Origin: Cellvibrio mixtus subsp. mixtus J3-8 | GTDB lineage: Bacteria; Pseudomonadota; Gammaproteobacteria; Pseudomonadales; Cellvibrionaceae | DNA: 64,000 nucleotides | NCBI RefSeq assembly: GCF_000766945.1 | Contig: NZ_KN266207.1 | Coordinates: 344,062 to 408,061, forward strand | Direction: 5' to 3' | Shown: in pieces, positions 10,402 through 21,180 of the stretch | How positions within the stretch are numbered: the stretch's first letter is position 1 | Layout of the letters: each line of letters starts with the position of its first letter | Position numbers and translations under genes: made by a program | Notes under the pieces: generated by a model | Databases searched by the model: none | Seen by the model: only the letters and a program-made list of their open reading frames with translations | Told to the model about the DNA's origin: nothing

Positions 10402-12828
10402 ATGATGATATCTACCCGTCCGCGCATTAATTTGCCGTCACAATCAATCCTGTCGAAAGCTGTTCGTGGTGCATCGATGACTTTTTTTGTCCCCGTTACC
10501 CTGTTTACAGGTGCAAGTGTTGCCGCGAATGAGCCACAACGTTTGCAAACAGTCGTTATTACAGCGGCTGGTTACGAGCAAAAAGTGACGGATGCACCGG
10601 CCAGCATTTCAGTGATTACGGGCGAGGAACTGACCAGGCGCCCCTACGTGACATTGTTGGATGCAGTGCGCGATCTGGAAGGGGTGGATGTTGGTGAAAC
10701 CCGCGATAAAACCGGGCAGGGCACCATCTCAATGCGTGGGATGGGTGCCGATTACACGCTTATCCTGGTCGATGGTAAGCGCCAAAATAACCATGGCGAT
10801 ATTTATCCCAACAACTTTGGCGGTAACCAGTTCGGGCATATTCCACCCATGGATGCTGTTGAGCGGATCGAAGTGATTCGCGGCCCTGCATCTACGCTGT
10901 ACGGTGCAGATGCAATGGGCGGTGTTATCAATATCATCACCAAAAAGGTGACAGATAAATGGCAAGGATCAATCAGCCACAGCCGTACCAGTCAAACAGA
11001 TGATGCCTATGGCGATGACATCACTACCGATTTTAATGTGATGGGCCCTGTAATTCCGGGCAAGGTCGGGCTTGCCCTGCGCGGTAGTTTTTATAATCGT
11101 GAAGCATCCACTCCCAGCTATGCTCCGGTGGTATATCCGAATGGCGAAACCCGTATCCGGTCATTGGGTTTCGGCAGTGGGGGTAAAACAGTCGACAATG
11201 AAAACGAGTCCCTGGGGGCACGGCTTTCCTGGACACCGACTGCTAATCAAAGCATCTGGTTTGATATCGATACATCAACCCAGGAATACGACAACACTCC
11301 GCGTACAAATGACGCCGGGGTGCAGGAGTATCCCGTGGGCACGGTCGATAATATTGGTTCCATTTGGAGTGCGACCCCGAATAACTGTATTGCGAGGGGA
11401 AATTGCACCCGTGCCAATCCCCAGGCTGGTTACAGTGCAACCCAGGAGTTCTCGCGCGATACCTGGTCGCTATCCCATGAGGGCAAATGGGATTTGGGTA
11501 ACAGTTTCATCTCCTTATCTTATGTCGATACCAATAACCACGGCCGTACCATGCCGTTCACTGTTGCCGAGCGTCAGCAGTTGCTCGCGATGATGAATGG
11601 CGCAGGCCAATATTCATCACTGACTGTCGAGCAACGCAGGGCATTGGCAGAGGCCACTTTCCTGCCCCGCCCGAAGCGCACTATGTCCAGCAACCAATAT
11701 ACGTTTGATGCAAAGCTGGACATGCCTTTTGAGTTGGCGGGTGAGCACGTTGCGGTTGTAGGTGCCCAGGTGATCCAGGGCGAGCTGGAAGATGGTGTAT
11801 TCGGCATGGAAGCAGGTACGCCCGGCGGTAAGCAAGAGCACAACATGTACTCGCTATTTGCCGAAGATACCTGGTATGTAATAAGTCCATTGGGGATTAC
11901 CGCCGGTTTGCGTTATGACGACCATGAAGTATTTGGCGATAACCTCAGTCCACGTCTTTATGGCACTTACACCCTGAGCGAGCAATGGACTGTGAAGGGC
12001 GGTGTCAGTACCGGTTTTAAAACCCCGAAGACCACCCAGCTATACGATGGTGTAGTAGGTTTTGGTGGCCAGGGCGTGTCTCCACAATTTGGAAATCCTG
12101 ATCTTGAACCTGAGACCAGTACCAGCACAGAGTTGGCTGCTTATTGGCAGCATTCCAAAGGCCATAACTTCAACGTTACCGCATTCCACAATAAGTTCGA
12201 CGATAAAATTGCCTCGCAACCCTGTGGCGGTGTGACTGGAATTGCCTGTGCTGGCACGGGTGACTACTCTGACCTTGGGTACTCCAATAGCACCAAAACG
12301 GTAAACATTGATGAAGTCGTAATCCAAGGGCTTGAAGTCGCTGGCCGCTGGCAAATCCTCAATGGTTGGGCGTTGCGTGCCAATTACACCTATACCGACA
12401 GCGAGCAAAAAAGCGGTGCCCAAAAAGGCCGTCCGCTGGGCAACTCCGCCAAACACATGGCAAATGCGACTTTAGAGTGGTTTGCGACAGACAAGTTAAA
12501 TGTTTCGCTCATCACCGAATTCAATTCGGACCGTTACAACACCTGGGATGCTACTGCCCAACGCGAGTTGTACTTCAAAAGTTATGAAGTATTGCATCTG
12601 GGTGCCTCTTATAAAGCCAGCGAAACCGTCACTATTAATGCGCGCATTAACAATTTACTGGATCGTGATTTCACTGGTTACGACTTGAGTTTTGTTGAAT
12701 GCGACAGTGGTAATAATTGTGTATTTTCCGGTGATGATGTAACGGGCTACCAGGCGAGTTACCTGGACCATTACAACAACAAAGACAAAGCGCGTAATTT
12801 CTGGATCGGAGTAAACGCCAGATTCTAG
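10402..12828 (+). CDS. TonB-dependent siderophore receptor, FepA/CirA type
   Basis: Outer-membrane receptor of the ferric enterobactin/colicin I receptor family (FepA, PfeA, IrgA, CirA). After a signal region (cut near SVAAN), the plug starts with a TonB-box-like LQTVVITAAG, then LDAVRDLEGVDV, the RGMGADYTLILVDGKRQ signature and IEVIRGPASTLYGADAMGGVINIITKK. The barrel has the conserved Pro-rich region (GVSTGFKTPKTTQL) and ends ARNFWIGVNARF. Two ATGs lie in tandem; AAGAGG is better spaced for the second (10405). Upstream is a Fur-like box, downstream a strong terminator. Confidence 0.9.
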   Translation: MMISTRPRINLPSQSILSKAVRGASMTFFVPVTLFTGASVAANEPQRLQTVVITAAGYEQKVTDAPASISVITGEELTRRPYVTLLDAVRDLEGVDVGETRDKTGQGTISMRGMGADYTLILVDGKRQNNHGDIYPNNFGGNQFGHIPPMDAVERIEVIRGPASTLYGADAMGGVINIITKKVTDKWQGSISHSRTSQTDDAYGDDITTDFNVMGPVIPGKVGLALRGSFYNREASTPSYAPVVYPNGETRIRSLGFGSGGKTVDNENESLGARLSWTPTANQSIWFDIDTSTQEYDNTPRTNDAGVQEYPVGTVDNIGSIWSATPNNCIARGNCTRANPQAGYSATQEFSRDTWSLSHEGKWDLGNSFISLSYVDTNNHGRTMPFTVAERQQLLAMMNGAGQYSSLTVEQRRALAEATFLPRPKRTMSSNQYTFDAKLDMPFELAGEHVAVVGAQVIQGELEDGVFGMEAGTPGGKQEHNMYSLFAEDTWYVISPLGITAGLRYDDHEVFGDNLSPRLYGTYTLSEQWTVKGGVSTGFKTPKTTQLYDGVVGFGGQGVSPQFGNPDLEPETSTSTELAAYWQHSKGHNFNVTAFHNKFDDKIASQPCGGVTGIACAGTGDYSDLGYSNSTKTVNIDEVVIQGLEVAGRWQILNGWALRANYTYTDSEQKSGAQKGRPLGNSAKHMANATLEWFATDKLNVSLITEFNSDRYNTWDATAQRELYFKSYEVLHLGASYKASETVTINARINNLLDRDFTGYDLSFVECDSGNNCVFSGDDVTGYQASYLDHYNNKDKARNFWIGVNARF

Positions 12829-12843
12829 AAAATGTAAATATTC

Positions 12844-12882
12844 ACGCAGGGCTCCTTTAGCGAGGGGCCCTGCGTATTTTTT
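12844..12882 (+). terminator. Rho-independent terminator after the FepA-type receptor
   Basis: Stem ACGCAGGGC / GCCCTGCGT with extra pairs inside and a six-T tail. Confidence 0.9.
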
Positions 12883-12902
12883 AAAAGGTGAACAAAATTC
12901 GA

Positions 12903-13724
12903 ATGAAAATTTATCCGGGAGGACTTCGTGAGTGGCACTGGATCAGTTCTGCAATTTGTTTGATCGGCATGCTGTTATTTGCTATCACCGGCATCACACT
13001 CAATCACGCCTCGCAAATTAATGCTGAACCAAAGGTCACGACGGTTACTGCAATGAGTTGGAATGCCGGTGATATTGCTGAAATAGGGCCCGGCAATAGT
13101 GAGCAAACCATACAGCGATTTTTGCAGCAATTAGCACGTGACACTATTCATCCGGCGTTATTACTATACAAGGATCTGTTTGTGAGTGAAGATCGATTCA
13201 CTGAATTAAAAAAAATGCATGACGCGGCATTGGTGAATTCGCTTATAGAATTACCCCATCGCGAGTACTCGATTGCCTCCGTGCCTCATGAAAATACACT
13301 CGATTTATTGGTGCGCCAGGTGAATGTTGCGCCCGGGCGCTATCATTTGGATTTGGATTTGGATTTGGATTTGGATTTGGATTTGGGTTCTGGTTGGTTA
13401 AGCGTTCATGCCGGTGTCCAACAACCAATTCGATTGCGTATTCGCACCAATAAAAATTTTCACTCACCGGACAATAATTGCCCGCTGATTTTAATCGGCA
13501 ATGGTACCGGCATTGCGGGCTTGCGCTCCCATTTGGCCAATCCCGCGCGCGCCGATACCCGCAATTGGTTATTGTTTGGTGAGCGCTCCGCAGCAACCGA
13601 TAATTTTTTTAATGCAGATCTTCAACGTTGGCACAATATGGGTTTATTAACTCGGGTTGATCGGGTTTTTTCGCGCGATGCCAAACCCGGTGAGCAGCGC
13701 CGCTATTGTCGCGATGTCTATTAA
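12903..13724 (+). pseudogene. Chimeric remnant: PepSY-type membrane helix joined to a partial flavin reductase
   Basis: Open frame of 273 residues that looks like a rearranged gene. The first ~45 residues ([19 protein letters not shown]) match the membrane helix of PepSY-associated proteins of siderophore loci. From [12 protein letters not shown] onward it matches the FAD/NADPH reductase part of the intact gene at 18623-21157 ([26 protein letters not shown]). The flavodoxin domain is missing, and so are about 55 residues with the CGG NADPH motif, yet it ends in the same RDVY. Seven ATTTGG units add a poly-Leu-Asp run. I start at the ATG behind AAGGTG; an upstream GTG (12888) is possible. A strong terminator precedes it, so expression is doubtful. 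Confidence 0.6.
13345..13386. repeat. Seven tandem ATTTGG hexamers inside the chimeric gene
   Basis: Exact hexanucleotide array, 42 bases, read in frame as alternating Leu-Asp. The intact paralogue has no such array at the matching place (before LGSGWL). Copy-number change would keep the frame and only lengthen the run. Confidence 0.95.
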
Positions 13725-13844
13725 TTATTGTTGAAAAACAATGCTGTAGATTGTGAAACAAGTGTTCATCTAAAGCCTGCGCGGCCTTTTCGTTTTATGC
13801 ATAAGGTATACTCGCGCCATAAAATACTGGACGAGAAAAATATT

Positions 13845-15194
13845 ATGCAATCCTCTGGAATCTCCACATCATTCCTGCGTCAACCAAAAGGCCTGGCACT
13901 ATTGGTTGTTGTCATTTTGCTTGTTATTTGGGGGCTGTGGAAACTGGCCTTTGGCAAAGATGAAAATGAAGTAGTGTTGACCACTGAAGCCGTAATGCGC
14001 GGCGATATTGAAAACCTGGTAACTGCTACCGGAACATTACAGCCGCAGGATTACGTTGATGTGGGGGCACAGGTTTCGGGCCAGTTGGAAAAGTTGCATG
14101 TAGACGTAGGCAGCGAAGTGAAGGCAGGTGATTTGCTTGCTGAAATTGATGCAACTGTTTATGCCGCTAAAGTAGATGCAACCCGCGCGCAATTGCAAAA
14201 CCAAAAAGCCCAATTACTGGATCGCGAAGCGCAATTGAAGCTTGCCGAAATCAACTACAAGCGCGAACAAAATTTATTTGCTGAAGATGCCACTACAAGC
14301 GAGGCCCTGGAAACTGCCGATGCCAATTTGAAATCGTCGCGTGCGCAACTTAAATCCTTACAGGCTCAAATTGAACAAATTGAATCGACCTTGCGGGTTG
14401 AAGCAGCCAATTTAAACTACGCCAAAATTTACGCACCTATTGATGGCACTGTGGTATCCATCACCTCCCGTCAAGGTCAAACGCTCAACACCAACCAGCA
14501 AGCACCGACAATCATGCGTGTGGCTGATTTGTCTACCATGACGGTACAGACGCAAGTTTCCGAAGCGGATATCGGCAAGCTACGTAAAGATATGCCGGTA
14601 TATTTCACAACGTTGGGAAGCCAGGGGCGCCGTTGGTACAGTAAGCTGGATCGCATCCAGCCCACACCGGAAATCCTCAATAATGTGGTGCTATATAACG
14701 CATTATTCGATGTGCCCAATGAAAATCGTTTGTTGATGACGCAGATGAGCACGCAAGTATTTTTTGTTGAATCCCAGGCAAAAGATACATTACTGGTACC
14801 TATGTCTGCGGTCAGTTTTGCTCCACTGCGCGGCATGCGTCCTCAAGGTGGCCCTCAAGCCAGCGCTAAAAATTTGCCGGATGCACAAGGGGAAAAACCG
14901 CCTGTTGCAAATTCGCAACAAGGTAATAGCGAATGGCGGCAGCGTCGCGAAAATAATATGCAAGGGCAGGGCGCAACCGGTAATCAACCGCGTCCGGCAA
15001 TTGTTAAAGTCATGAATGAAAAAGGGGATGTTGAAGAGCGCAAAGTATTGGTTGGTGTTACCAACCGTGTGCAAGCGCAAATTCTTGAAGGCTTGAAGGA
15101 AGGCGAAAAAGTTGTCAGCGGCAGCAGCAAGCCGAACCAGGTCAAAGTAGCACCCGCGGGTGGTTTCGGTGGTCCGGGAATGGGTAGACGTTAA
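13845..15194 (+). CDS. macA: MacA-like periplasmic adaptor of a tripartite efflux pump
   Basis: Membrane-fusion protein that bridges an inner-membrane MacB-type transporter and an outer-membrane channel. A membrane anchor ([17 protein letters not shown], about 17-33) is followed by a first lipoyl half ([26 protein letters not shown]), a long coiled-coil hairpin (about 110-190), a second lipoyl half ([10 protein letters not shown]) and a beta-barrel. A Gln/Asn-rich insert of about 55 residues precedes the last strands, and the tail is Gly-rich. The ATG at 13845 gives 449 residues and puts the anchor near the N-terminus; the frame is open upstream but not protein-like. A TATACT hexamer (13807-13812) may be its -10. 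The stop overlaps the next start (TAATG). Confidence 0.92.
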   Translation: MQSSGISTSFLRQPKGLALLVVVILLVIWGLWKLAFGKDENEVVLTTEAVMRGDIENLVTATGTLQPQDYVDVGAQVSGQLEKLHVDVGSEVKAGDLLAEIDATVYAAKVDATRAQLQNQKAQLLDREAQLKLAEINYKREQNLFAEDATTSEALETADANLKSSRAQLKSLQAQIEQIESTLRVEAANLNYAKIYAPIDGTVVSITSRQGQTLNTNQQAPTIMRVADLSTMTVQTQVSEADIGKLRKDMPVYFTTLGSQGRRWYSKLDRIQPTPEILNNVVLYNALFDVPNENRLLMTQMSTQVFFVESQAKDTLLVPMSAVSFAPLRGMRPQGGPQASAKNLPDAQGEKPPVANSQQGNSEWRQRRENNMQGQGATGNQPRPAIVKVMNEKGDVEERKVLVGVTNRVQAQILEGLKEGEKVVSGSSKPNQVKVAPAGGFGGPGMGRR

Positions 15195-17137
15195 TGGGCG
15201 CTGCTAATCCTATCCAACCGCTGATCAAGTTAGCCGGCGTTACCAAAACATTTCGCAATGGTGAAATTGCGACCCAGGTTTTACACGGCATTGATTTGGA
15301 AATCTATCCCGGTGAATTTGTCGCGATCATGGGGCAATCGGGCTCCGGTAAATCAACCTTGATGAACCTGCTCGGTTGCCTTGATCGCGCAACAACGGGC
15401 GATTATTTTTTTGATGGAAAAAATGTTGCTGAGCTGGATACCGATGGCCTTGCGCAATTGCGCCGCGAAGCATTTGGCTTTGTGTTCCAAAGTTACAATT
15501 TATTGGCTGGTTCAACCGCGTGCGAAAATGTGGAAATGCCGGCGACTTATTCCGGTTTGTCACCACAGGCACGCCGTGAACGCTCGACCCAACTATTAAG
15601 TTCGTTGGGTTTACAAGAGCGCTTGCATCACCGCCCTAATCAATTGTCGGGTGGGCAACAGCAGCGTGTTTCCATTGCACGGGCGTTAATGAATGGTGGC
15701 CAAATTATTTTGGCGGACGAGCCAACCGGTGCACTGGATAGTCACAGCGGCAAAGAAGTGATGCGCTTGCTGAAAGAGCTGTCAGCGCAGGGGCACACTA
15801 TTATTCTTATTACCCACGACGCTGAAGTTGCCCATCATGCACAGCGACTAATCGAAATTCGCGACGGTGAAATTGTCTCTGACCCGGGGCCAATTATTCC
15901 TAAAGAGTTACCGGTAGAAGAGCACGTATTACGCGGCGAATCTGCATTAAAAACTGAAATTGTGGAGGCCACCAGAACAGCGTTCCGCTCGCTGTATAGC
16001 AATATTTTTCGCACCATTTTGACATTGCTCGGCATAGTGATTGGCGTTGCCTCTGTTATTAGTATGCTCGCCATTGGTGACGGTGCGAAAAAATCCGTAG
16101 TGGATAGTATTAGTGCTATGGGCAGCAATTTATTACTCGTAAGGCCCGGTGGACCCACCCAACGTTTTCGTTGGGATTCGGTAACACTGGTACCGGAAGA
16201 CGTTTATGCCATTGCAACCTTGCCCCACGTTGCAGCAGCACTGCCGGAAATTAATGGGAGTTACACTTTACGCTACGGCAATGTGGATCACAGTACGGAA
16301 GTCACTGCAACTGCTGCCAAATTCCCGTTCGCGCGCAAATGGGACGTGGCTCAAGGAACTTTTTTCTCAGAAGAAGACGAAGCCAATTACGCAACCGTAG
16401 TTGTACTCGGAAAAACAGTTGCTACAAAATTATTTGCGGAGCAAAACCCGATTGGTGAATTTATTATCATCAACAACGTATTGTTCCAGGTCATTGGTGT
16501 GATGAGCGAGCGCGGCGCTGACCCCGGCGGGCAAGATCAGGACGACAAAGTTTTTGTACCGTTTAACACCGGTAGCTTGCGCGTAATTGGCCAGAAATTT
16601 TTGCGCAATATTACGGTTTCAGTGGACGAAGAAAAAAATATGGAAGAAGTGCAAACCCGTATTCATGCGTTGATGATGGAGCGGCATGGCACTGAGGATT
16701 TCCAGATTCGCAGCATGTCATCGCTCATCGATATGGTTTCTGAAACGCAAAATACCATGACTTTTTTGTTGGGATCTATTGCTGCAATTTCCCTACTCGT
16801 TGGTGGTATCGGGGTGATGAATATTATGTTGGTGAGCGTAACGGAGCGCACCCGCGAAATTGGTATTCGCATGGCAACGGGCGCGCGCACTCGCCACATT
16901 ATGCAGCAATTTTTAATTGAGGCGCTGGTTGTTTCTGCCATCGGCGGCGTGATAGGTGTGGTGTTGGGTTTGGGCACAGCTGCGTTGATCGCCCACTTTG
17001 GCACTCCGGTAGCCTATTCATTATTCCCGGTCGTCATGGCATTTAGCTGTGCGTTTTTAACCGGTTTGTTATTTGGATATTTACCAGCACGTAAAGCGGC
17101 TCACCTTGATCCGGTTGCTGCTTTGGCTACGGAGTAA
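15194..17137 (+). CDS. macB: MacB-type ABC exporter, ATPase fused to permease
   Basis: Inner-membrane mechanotransmission exporter. The ATPase domain (1-230) has Walker [10 protein letters not shown] (47-55), signature LSGGQQQR (151-158), Walker B IILADEP and the switch His in ITHDAEVA. The permease half has one helix near 275, a large periplasmic domain (about 300-520) and three C-terminal helices with the FtsX motif [24 protein letters not shown]. At 647 residues it matches the family. It overlaps macA and the next gene by TAATG, so the three are translationally coupled. In Pseudomonas the close relative PvdT works with PvdR and OpmQ to recycle pyoverdine; the setting here between siderophore genes suggests a similar role (inference). 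Confidence 0.95.
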   Translation: MGAANPIQPLIKLAGVTKTFRNGEIATQVLHGIDLEIYPGEFVAIMGQSGSGKSTLMNLLGCLDRATTGDYFFDGKNVAELDTDGLAQLRREAFGFVFQSYNLLAGSTACENVEMPATYSGLSPQARRERSTQLLSSLGLQERLHHRPNQLSGGQQQRVSIARALMNGGQIILADEPTGALDSHSGKEVMRLLKELSAQGHTIILITHDAEVAHHAQRLIEIRDGEIVSDPGPIIPKELPVEEHVLRGESALKTEIVEATRTAFRSLYSNIFRTILTLLGIVIGVASVISMLAIGDGAKKSVVDSISAMGSNLLLVRPGGPTQRFRWDSVTLVPEDVYAIATLPHVAAALPEINGSYTLRYGNVDHSTEVTATAAKFPFARKWDVAQGTFFSEEDEANYATVVVLGKTVATKLFAEQNPIGEFIIINNVLFQVIGVMSERGADPGGQDQDDKVFVPFNTGSLRVIGQKFLRNITVSVDEEKNMEEVQTRIHALMMERHGTEDFQIRSMSSLIDMVSETQNTMTFLLGSIAAISLLVGGIGVMNIMLVSVTERTREIGIRMATGARTRHIMQQFLIEALVVSAIGGVIGVVLGLGTAALIAHFGTPVAYSLFPVVMAFSCAFLTGLLFGYLPARKAAHLDPVAALATE

Positions 17138-18558
17138 TGGTTATGCAATCGCCTGGAAAAAAATTAGTCGTTAAAACGTTGCCGCTGGTGATCGCGTCAG
17201 TATTGTTGAGTGCATGCTCATTTAATGAAGTGAAAAAACCGGATATCAATTATGCGGATAATTATTCCGTAGCCCCGTTGCAAGCTGATAATGAAAATGC
17301 GGTAGTGGTAGATTCAAACTGGTGGCAATCGTTCCAGTCACCGGCATTAAATGATTTGATGCAAGCGGCCCAGCAGCAAAGCCCGGATTTATTAATGTCC
17401 GCAGAGCGTGTGAGACAAGCGGAACTGCAAATGCGTATTGCCAATGCGACTTTATTTCCATCGCTTTCGGCAAGTGCATCCAGCGGTGAGTCGCGCAGTA
17501 AGGCTGATGGAGCGAGTAGCTATGCAAGGAGGGAGTCGAGCGGTGCAGGAGTGAATGTCAGTTATGAGATTGATCTATGGGGTGGCATCGCTGCGGATCG
17601 CGCATCTGCACGTGCGGGTTACGACGCGACCCGTTACGATCAGGATGCAGCAACGTTAAGTATTAAAGCTGCTATTGCCAATGGTTGGTTTGATTGGCTT
17701 GCTTTGCAGGAACGTATTGCTACAGCGCGCAAAAATATTGCGATTGCTGAGCGTGTACAAAAAATTGTGGATGCACGTTACCGCAATGGTGCTGCAACAG
17801 CAGCGGAAGTTGCCCAGCAGAAAACCAATTTATTAAGTCAGCAGGCATCCTTATTGCCGCTCGAGTTGCAATCGCGCCAAACGCAATCAGCACTGGCGAT
17901 TTTATTAGGTAAAACACCCCAAGAGTTTACGCTAGCAAATGAAAAATTATTGGATATAAAGGTACCGGAAGTTGCAGCGGGAACACCTGCTGATCTGGTT
18001 ACCCGTCGTCCGGATTTGGCTGCAAGTGAGGCTGATTTGCGCGGAGCCAATGCTGATGTACACGTGGCGCGTACAGCACTTTTACCACGCATTGATATCG
18101 GTGCCAGCGCAGGAAAATCTGCAAGTGAATTATTCAGTCTGAACCCGGCTACACAAACTACAGGTTGGACGTTATCCCTTGCACAAACATTGTTTAATGG
18201 TGGCCGTGTTGTGAATCAAAAACGTTTAAGCGAAGCGCGCCGTAGTGAATTGATTTTGCAATATCACAAAGCGATTTTAACGGCCTTGCAAGAAGTGGAT
18301 AACGCGCTTGTTTCTGCGGATGTTAGTCAGCGCCAGGAAATTAGCCAGCGCGAAATTGTCGCCAATGCCGAACGTAGCTTGCAATTAACGGAAGCGCGTT
18401 ATCGCGCAGGAACGGACGATTTATTGTCGTTGCTGGAATCACAGCGCAGTTTGTTCCAGGCCCAGGATTCGCTGGTGCAACAACGTTTGGCGCGCTTGAA
18501 TGCCGCAGTGGATTTGTATAAATCGCTCGGCGGTGGTTGGACGCTGGCAGCAAATTAA
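17137..18558 (+). CDS. Outer-membrane efflux lipoprotein, NodT/OprM family
   Basis: TolC-type trimeric channel that completes the MacAB pump. The signal peptide ends in the lipobox LLSAC (Cys27), so the protein is probably lipid-anchored. Two repeated outer-membrane-efflux halves follow (about 60-245 and 260-465), with typical ANAT.FPS.SAS and LARRPDL-like (VTRRPDLAASEADL) motifs. At 473 residues it is of normal length. Two ATGs (17137 and 17143) are possible. It is the last gene of the macAB operon; a short gap follows before the reductase gene. Confidence 0.93.
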   Translation: MVMQSPGKKLVVKTLPLVIASVLLSACSFNEVKKPDINYADNYSVAPLQADNENAVVVDSNWWQSFQSPALNDLMQAAQQQSPDLLMSAERVRQAELQMRIANATLFPSLSASASSGESRSKADGASSYARRESSGAGVNVSYEIDLWGGIAADRASARAGYDATRYDQDAATLSIKAAIANGWFDWLALQERIATARKNIAIAERVQKIVDARYRNGAATAAEVAQQKTNLLSQQASLLPLELQSRQTQSALAILLGKTPQEFTLANEKLLDIKVPEVAAGTPADLVTRRPDLAASEADLRGANADVHVARTALLPRIDIGASAGKSASELFSLNPATQTTGWTLSLAQTLFNGGRVVNQKRLSEARRSELILQYHKAILTALQEVDNALVSADVSQRQEISQREIVANAERSLQLTEARYRAGTDDLLSLLESQRSLFQAQDSLVQQRLARLNAAVDLYKSLGGGWTLAAN

Positions 18559-18622
18559 TTGGTCGAATTTGTAAAACAATAGATCACAATAAATTTCTAT
18601 TTTTGAGCTTGGGGGCGTTAGT

Positions 18623-21157
18623 GTGAAAAACGTGTTATTCCAGATTCACTGGTTTTTGGGTATTACGGCGGGCATCGTTTTAGCTGTCGTGGGTGTTACA
18701 GGCGGCTTGATGAGTTTTGAGCGCACGATCATGGAGGCGATCAGCCCGGAGATTGTGCAAGTTCAGGTGAGTGGTGAGCGTTTGACTCCCGATGCGATTG
18801 CCGAGCGTTTCCACGCACAAAAACCGGAGTCGCGCGTTGAGCAAATTACGTTATGGCCTGACGCTGATCGCAGTGCATTAGTACGTGTTGCTCCACCGCC
18901 TGGTGAGCGTCGCGGCGATGCTATTTATATCAATCCTTATACTGGCGAATTGTTAGGGAAAATTACCGGCGAACAATTTTTCCGCACTGTACGTTCACTG
19001 CATCGTTGGTTGTTAATTCCATCAGAGCCGGACGGCATTAATATTGGTCGCCAAATTACGGGCTTTAGTGCATTTGCGTTAGTGTTTTTTGCATTGTCCG
19101 GTTTGTATTTGCGCTGGCCGCGCCGCGCCTTGAACTGGCGCAATTGGTTCCGCATCGATTTCAGCTTAAAAGGCCGCAATTTTTATTGGGCGCTGCACTC
19201 GGTCATAGGTACCTGGGTGATCCTGATGTATTTGCTGATGGCATTAACCGGCCTGACCTGGTCTTATAGTTGGTTTAAAAGCGGTGCGTCGGTATTGTTA
19301 ACTGGCGAGCCTGTAGAGGAACGCCGTGGTTTTGGACCGGGTAGTCCTGGTGGTGGACAGGGCGCTGGTGGTATGGGGTCACGTGAAGGACGCGAAGCTC
19401 GCGGTCCTGGCCGCGAGGGTGGTGGTGCTGGTCGTGAAGGTGGTGAAGGTCGTCGTGGTGCTGAAGGTCGCGCCGGTGGCGAGGGTCTGATGGGACGTGA
19501 AAGTGAAAGGCATCATGAATTTGTGGCGACCGTTGCAGTTGATATTGCCTGGGCAAGTTTTGTCACCAAAGCAGAAAATAATTTTAAATTTGCGAGCGTT
19601 ACTATTCCGCGTTCGGAAAAAGATCCGGTGATGATCAATTATGTCACTCCTGATGCAACGAATGATCGTCAGCGCAGCATGATTAGCTTTAATGCAGTAT
19701 CCGGTGAATTAGTAAGTGATCAGCCCTACAAACCACTGGAGCCATTAGGTAAGCGTATTATGCAAGGCATTTATGAATTGCATACGGGCGAATGGTTTGG
19801 AACTCCCGGTTTGATTATCAATATGACGGCCTCATTTCTGATGCCACTATTTACTATCACCGGCTTCCTGCTGTATTTCGATCGCCGCAAAAAGAAACGC
19901 AATAGCAAAAGTGCAGCGACCGGTGTTGCTAACGCGCATACCGATGCAGATTACTGGATTGTGTATGCGACCCAAACCGGCACTGCAGAACAGCTTGCCT
20001 GGAACACGGCGACTATTTTGCAATCCGGTGGAGTCAAAGCCAGCGTAAAAAATATTTCTGCGTTGGATAAAGCTACGCTTGAATCGGCCAAGAAAATATT
20101 GTTTTTAGTCTCCACTTTTGGTGAAGGCGAAGCACCTGATTCTGCGCGCGGCTTTGTACGGAAGTTATTGAAATCATCATTGCCGTTAACACAATTACAG
20201 TTTGGTGTATTGGCGCTTGGCGATAAACGTTATGTGGATTATTGCTCATTCGCAATACAGGTTGAGCAATGGTTGTTAAGCAATGGAGCGAATCCGCTCT
20301 TTTCACGTATTGATGTCGATAACGGCAATGAACTGGCGATTCATCAATGGCAACAACAGATTGCAATGATTAGTGGTGTAGAAAATGTGACTGCCTGGGC
20401 CGCTGCGGAGTATGAAGATTGGCGTTTGCAGAAACGTGAATTATTGAATGCGGGCAGTGTGGGTACGCCGGTTTACCGTGTGACATTACAACCTTCCGCC
20501 CCGGGAAATACTCACTGGCAAGCGGGTGATATTTTGGAGATCAGGCCGCAAAATAATCCTGATTTACCGCATCGCGAATACTCGATTGCATCCTTAACAA
20601 CGGATGGCCAATTGGATCTGGTGGTACGCCAGGCGTTTAATGAAAAGGGTGAGTTAGGGCTCGGCTCGGGATGGCTAACCGCAACCGCAGAAGAGGGCGA
20701 TAAAGTGCTGGCGCGTATTCGTGCTAATCCTTCGTTCCATGCGCCGCAAGCGAATTGCCCGATGATTTTGATCGGGGCTGGTACGGGCATCGCTGGTTTG
20801 CGTGCACATTTGCATGAGCGTTATCTAAAAGACCAGCAAGAAAATTGGTTGATCTTTGGCGAGCGTCAACGTTGCCATGATCGCCTGTTTGCCAATGAGT
20901 TGGATGCATGGCAACAGTCGGGATTCCTCACCGAATTAGATGAAGTTTATTCGCGCGATGGCGAAGGTTATGTGCAAAATATAGTGGCATCAAAGCAACA
21001 GCAATTGTGTGAATGGCTGGATCGCGGTGCTGCAATTTATGTGTGCGGCGGTATGGCGATGGGCGCAGGTGTACATCAAGCTCTAATCGAAATACTCGGT
21101 GAAAACGATTTGCAACAATTGATTGAAACTAATCGTTATCGTCGCGACGTCTATTAA
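18623..21157 (+). CDS. PepSY-domain ferric-siderophore reductase fused to flavodoxin/FNR domains
   Basis: Inner-membrane protein of 844 residues. Residues 1-420 are the PepSY-associated membrane part with about four helices and conserved His (IHWFLG, SLHRWL, LHSVIGTWVI, YELHTGEW), likely heme ligands. Residues 444-590 are a flavodoxin domain (IVYATQTGTAEQL). Residues about 610-844 are a CysJ-like FAD/NADPH module ([31 protein letters not shown]). Electrons would pass from cytoplasmic NADPH to the periplasm to reduce ferric siderophore (inference from family and neighbours). A 60-residue Gly/Arg/Glu-rich segment (236-296) lies in the periplasmic loop. The start is GTG with GGGGG eight bases upstream. 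Confidence 0.88.
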   Translation: MKNVLFQIHWFLGITAGIVLAVVGVTGGLMSFERTIMEAISPEIVQVQVSGERLTPDAIAERFHAQKPESRVEQITLWPDADRSALVRVAPPPGERRGDAIYINPYTGELLGKITGEQFFRTVRSLHRWLLIPSEPDGINIGRQITGFSAFALVFFALSGLYLRWPRRALNWRNWFRIDFSLKGRNFYWALHSVIGTWVILMYLLMALTGLTWSYSWFKSGASVLLTGEPVEERRGFGPGSPGGGQGAGGMGSREGREARGPGREGGGAGREGGEGRRGAEGRAGGEGLMGRESERHHEFVATVAVDIAWASFVTKAENNFKFASVTIPRSEKDPVMINYVTPDATNDRQRSMISFNAVSGELVSDQPYKPLEPLGKRIMQGIYELHTGEWFGTPGLIINMTASFLMPLFTITGFLLYFDRRKKKRNSKSAATGVANAHTDADYWIVYATQTGTAEQLAWNTATILQSGGVKASVKNISALDKATLESAKKILFLVSTFGEGEAPDSARGFVRKLLKSSLPLTQLQFGVLALGDKRYVDYCSFAIQVEQWLLSNGANPLFSRIDVDNGNELAIHQWQQQIAMISGVENVTAWAAAEYEDWRLQKRELLNAGSVGTPVYRVTLQPSAPGNTHWQAGDILEIRPQNNPDLPHREYSIASLTTDGQLDLVVRQAFNEKGELGLGSGWLTATAEEGDKVLARIRANPSFHAPQANCPMILIGAGTGIAGLRAHLHERYLKDQQENWLIFGERQRCHDRLFANELDAWQQSGFLTELDEVYSRDGEGYVQNIVASKQQQLCEWLDRGAAIYVCGGMAMGAGVHQALIEILGENDLQQLIETNRYRRDVY

Positions 21158-21180
21158 TGTTGTAAAAATTTCAATGGATA

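Noticed and set aside
13243-13596. Antisense frame with a poly Asn-Pro run opposite the chimeric gene
   Set aside because: It is the mirror of the ATTTGG array; no start site or family resemblance.
19275-19556. His/Arg-rich antisense frame opposite the reductase
   Set aside because: Shadow of the Gly/Arg-rich coding tract on the other strand.
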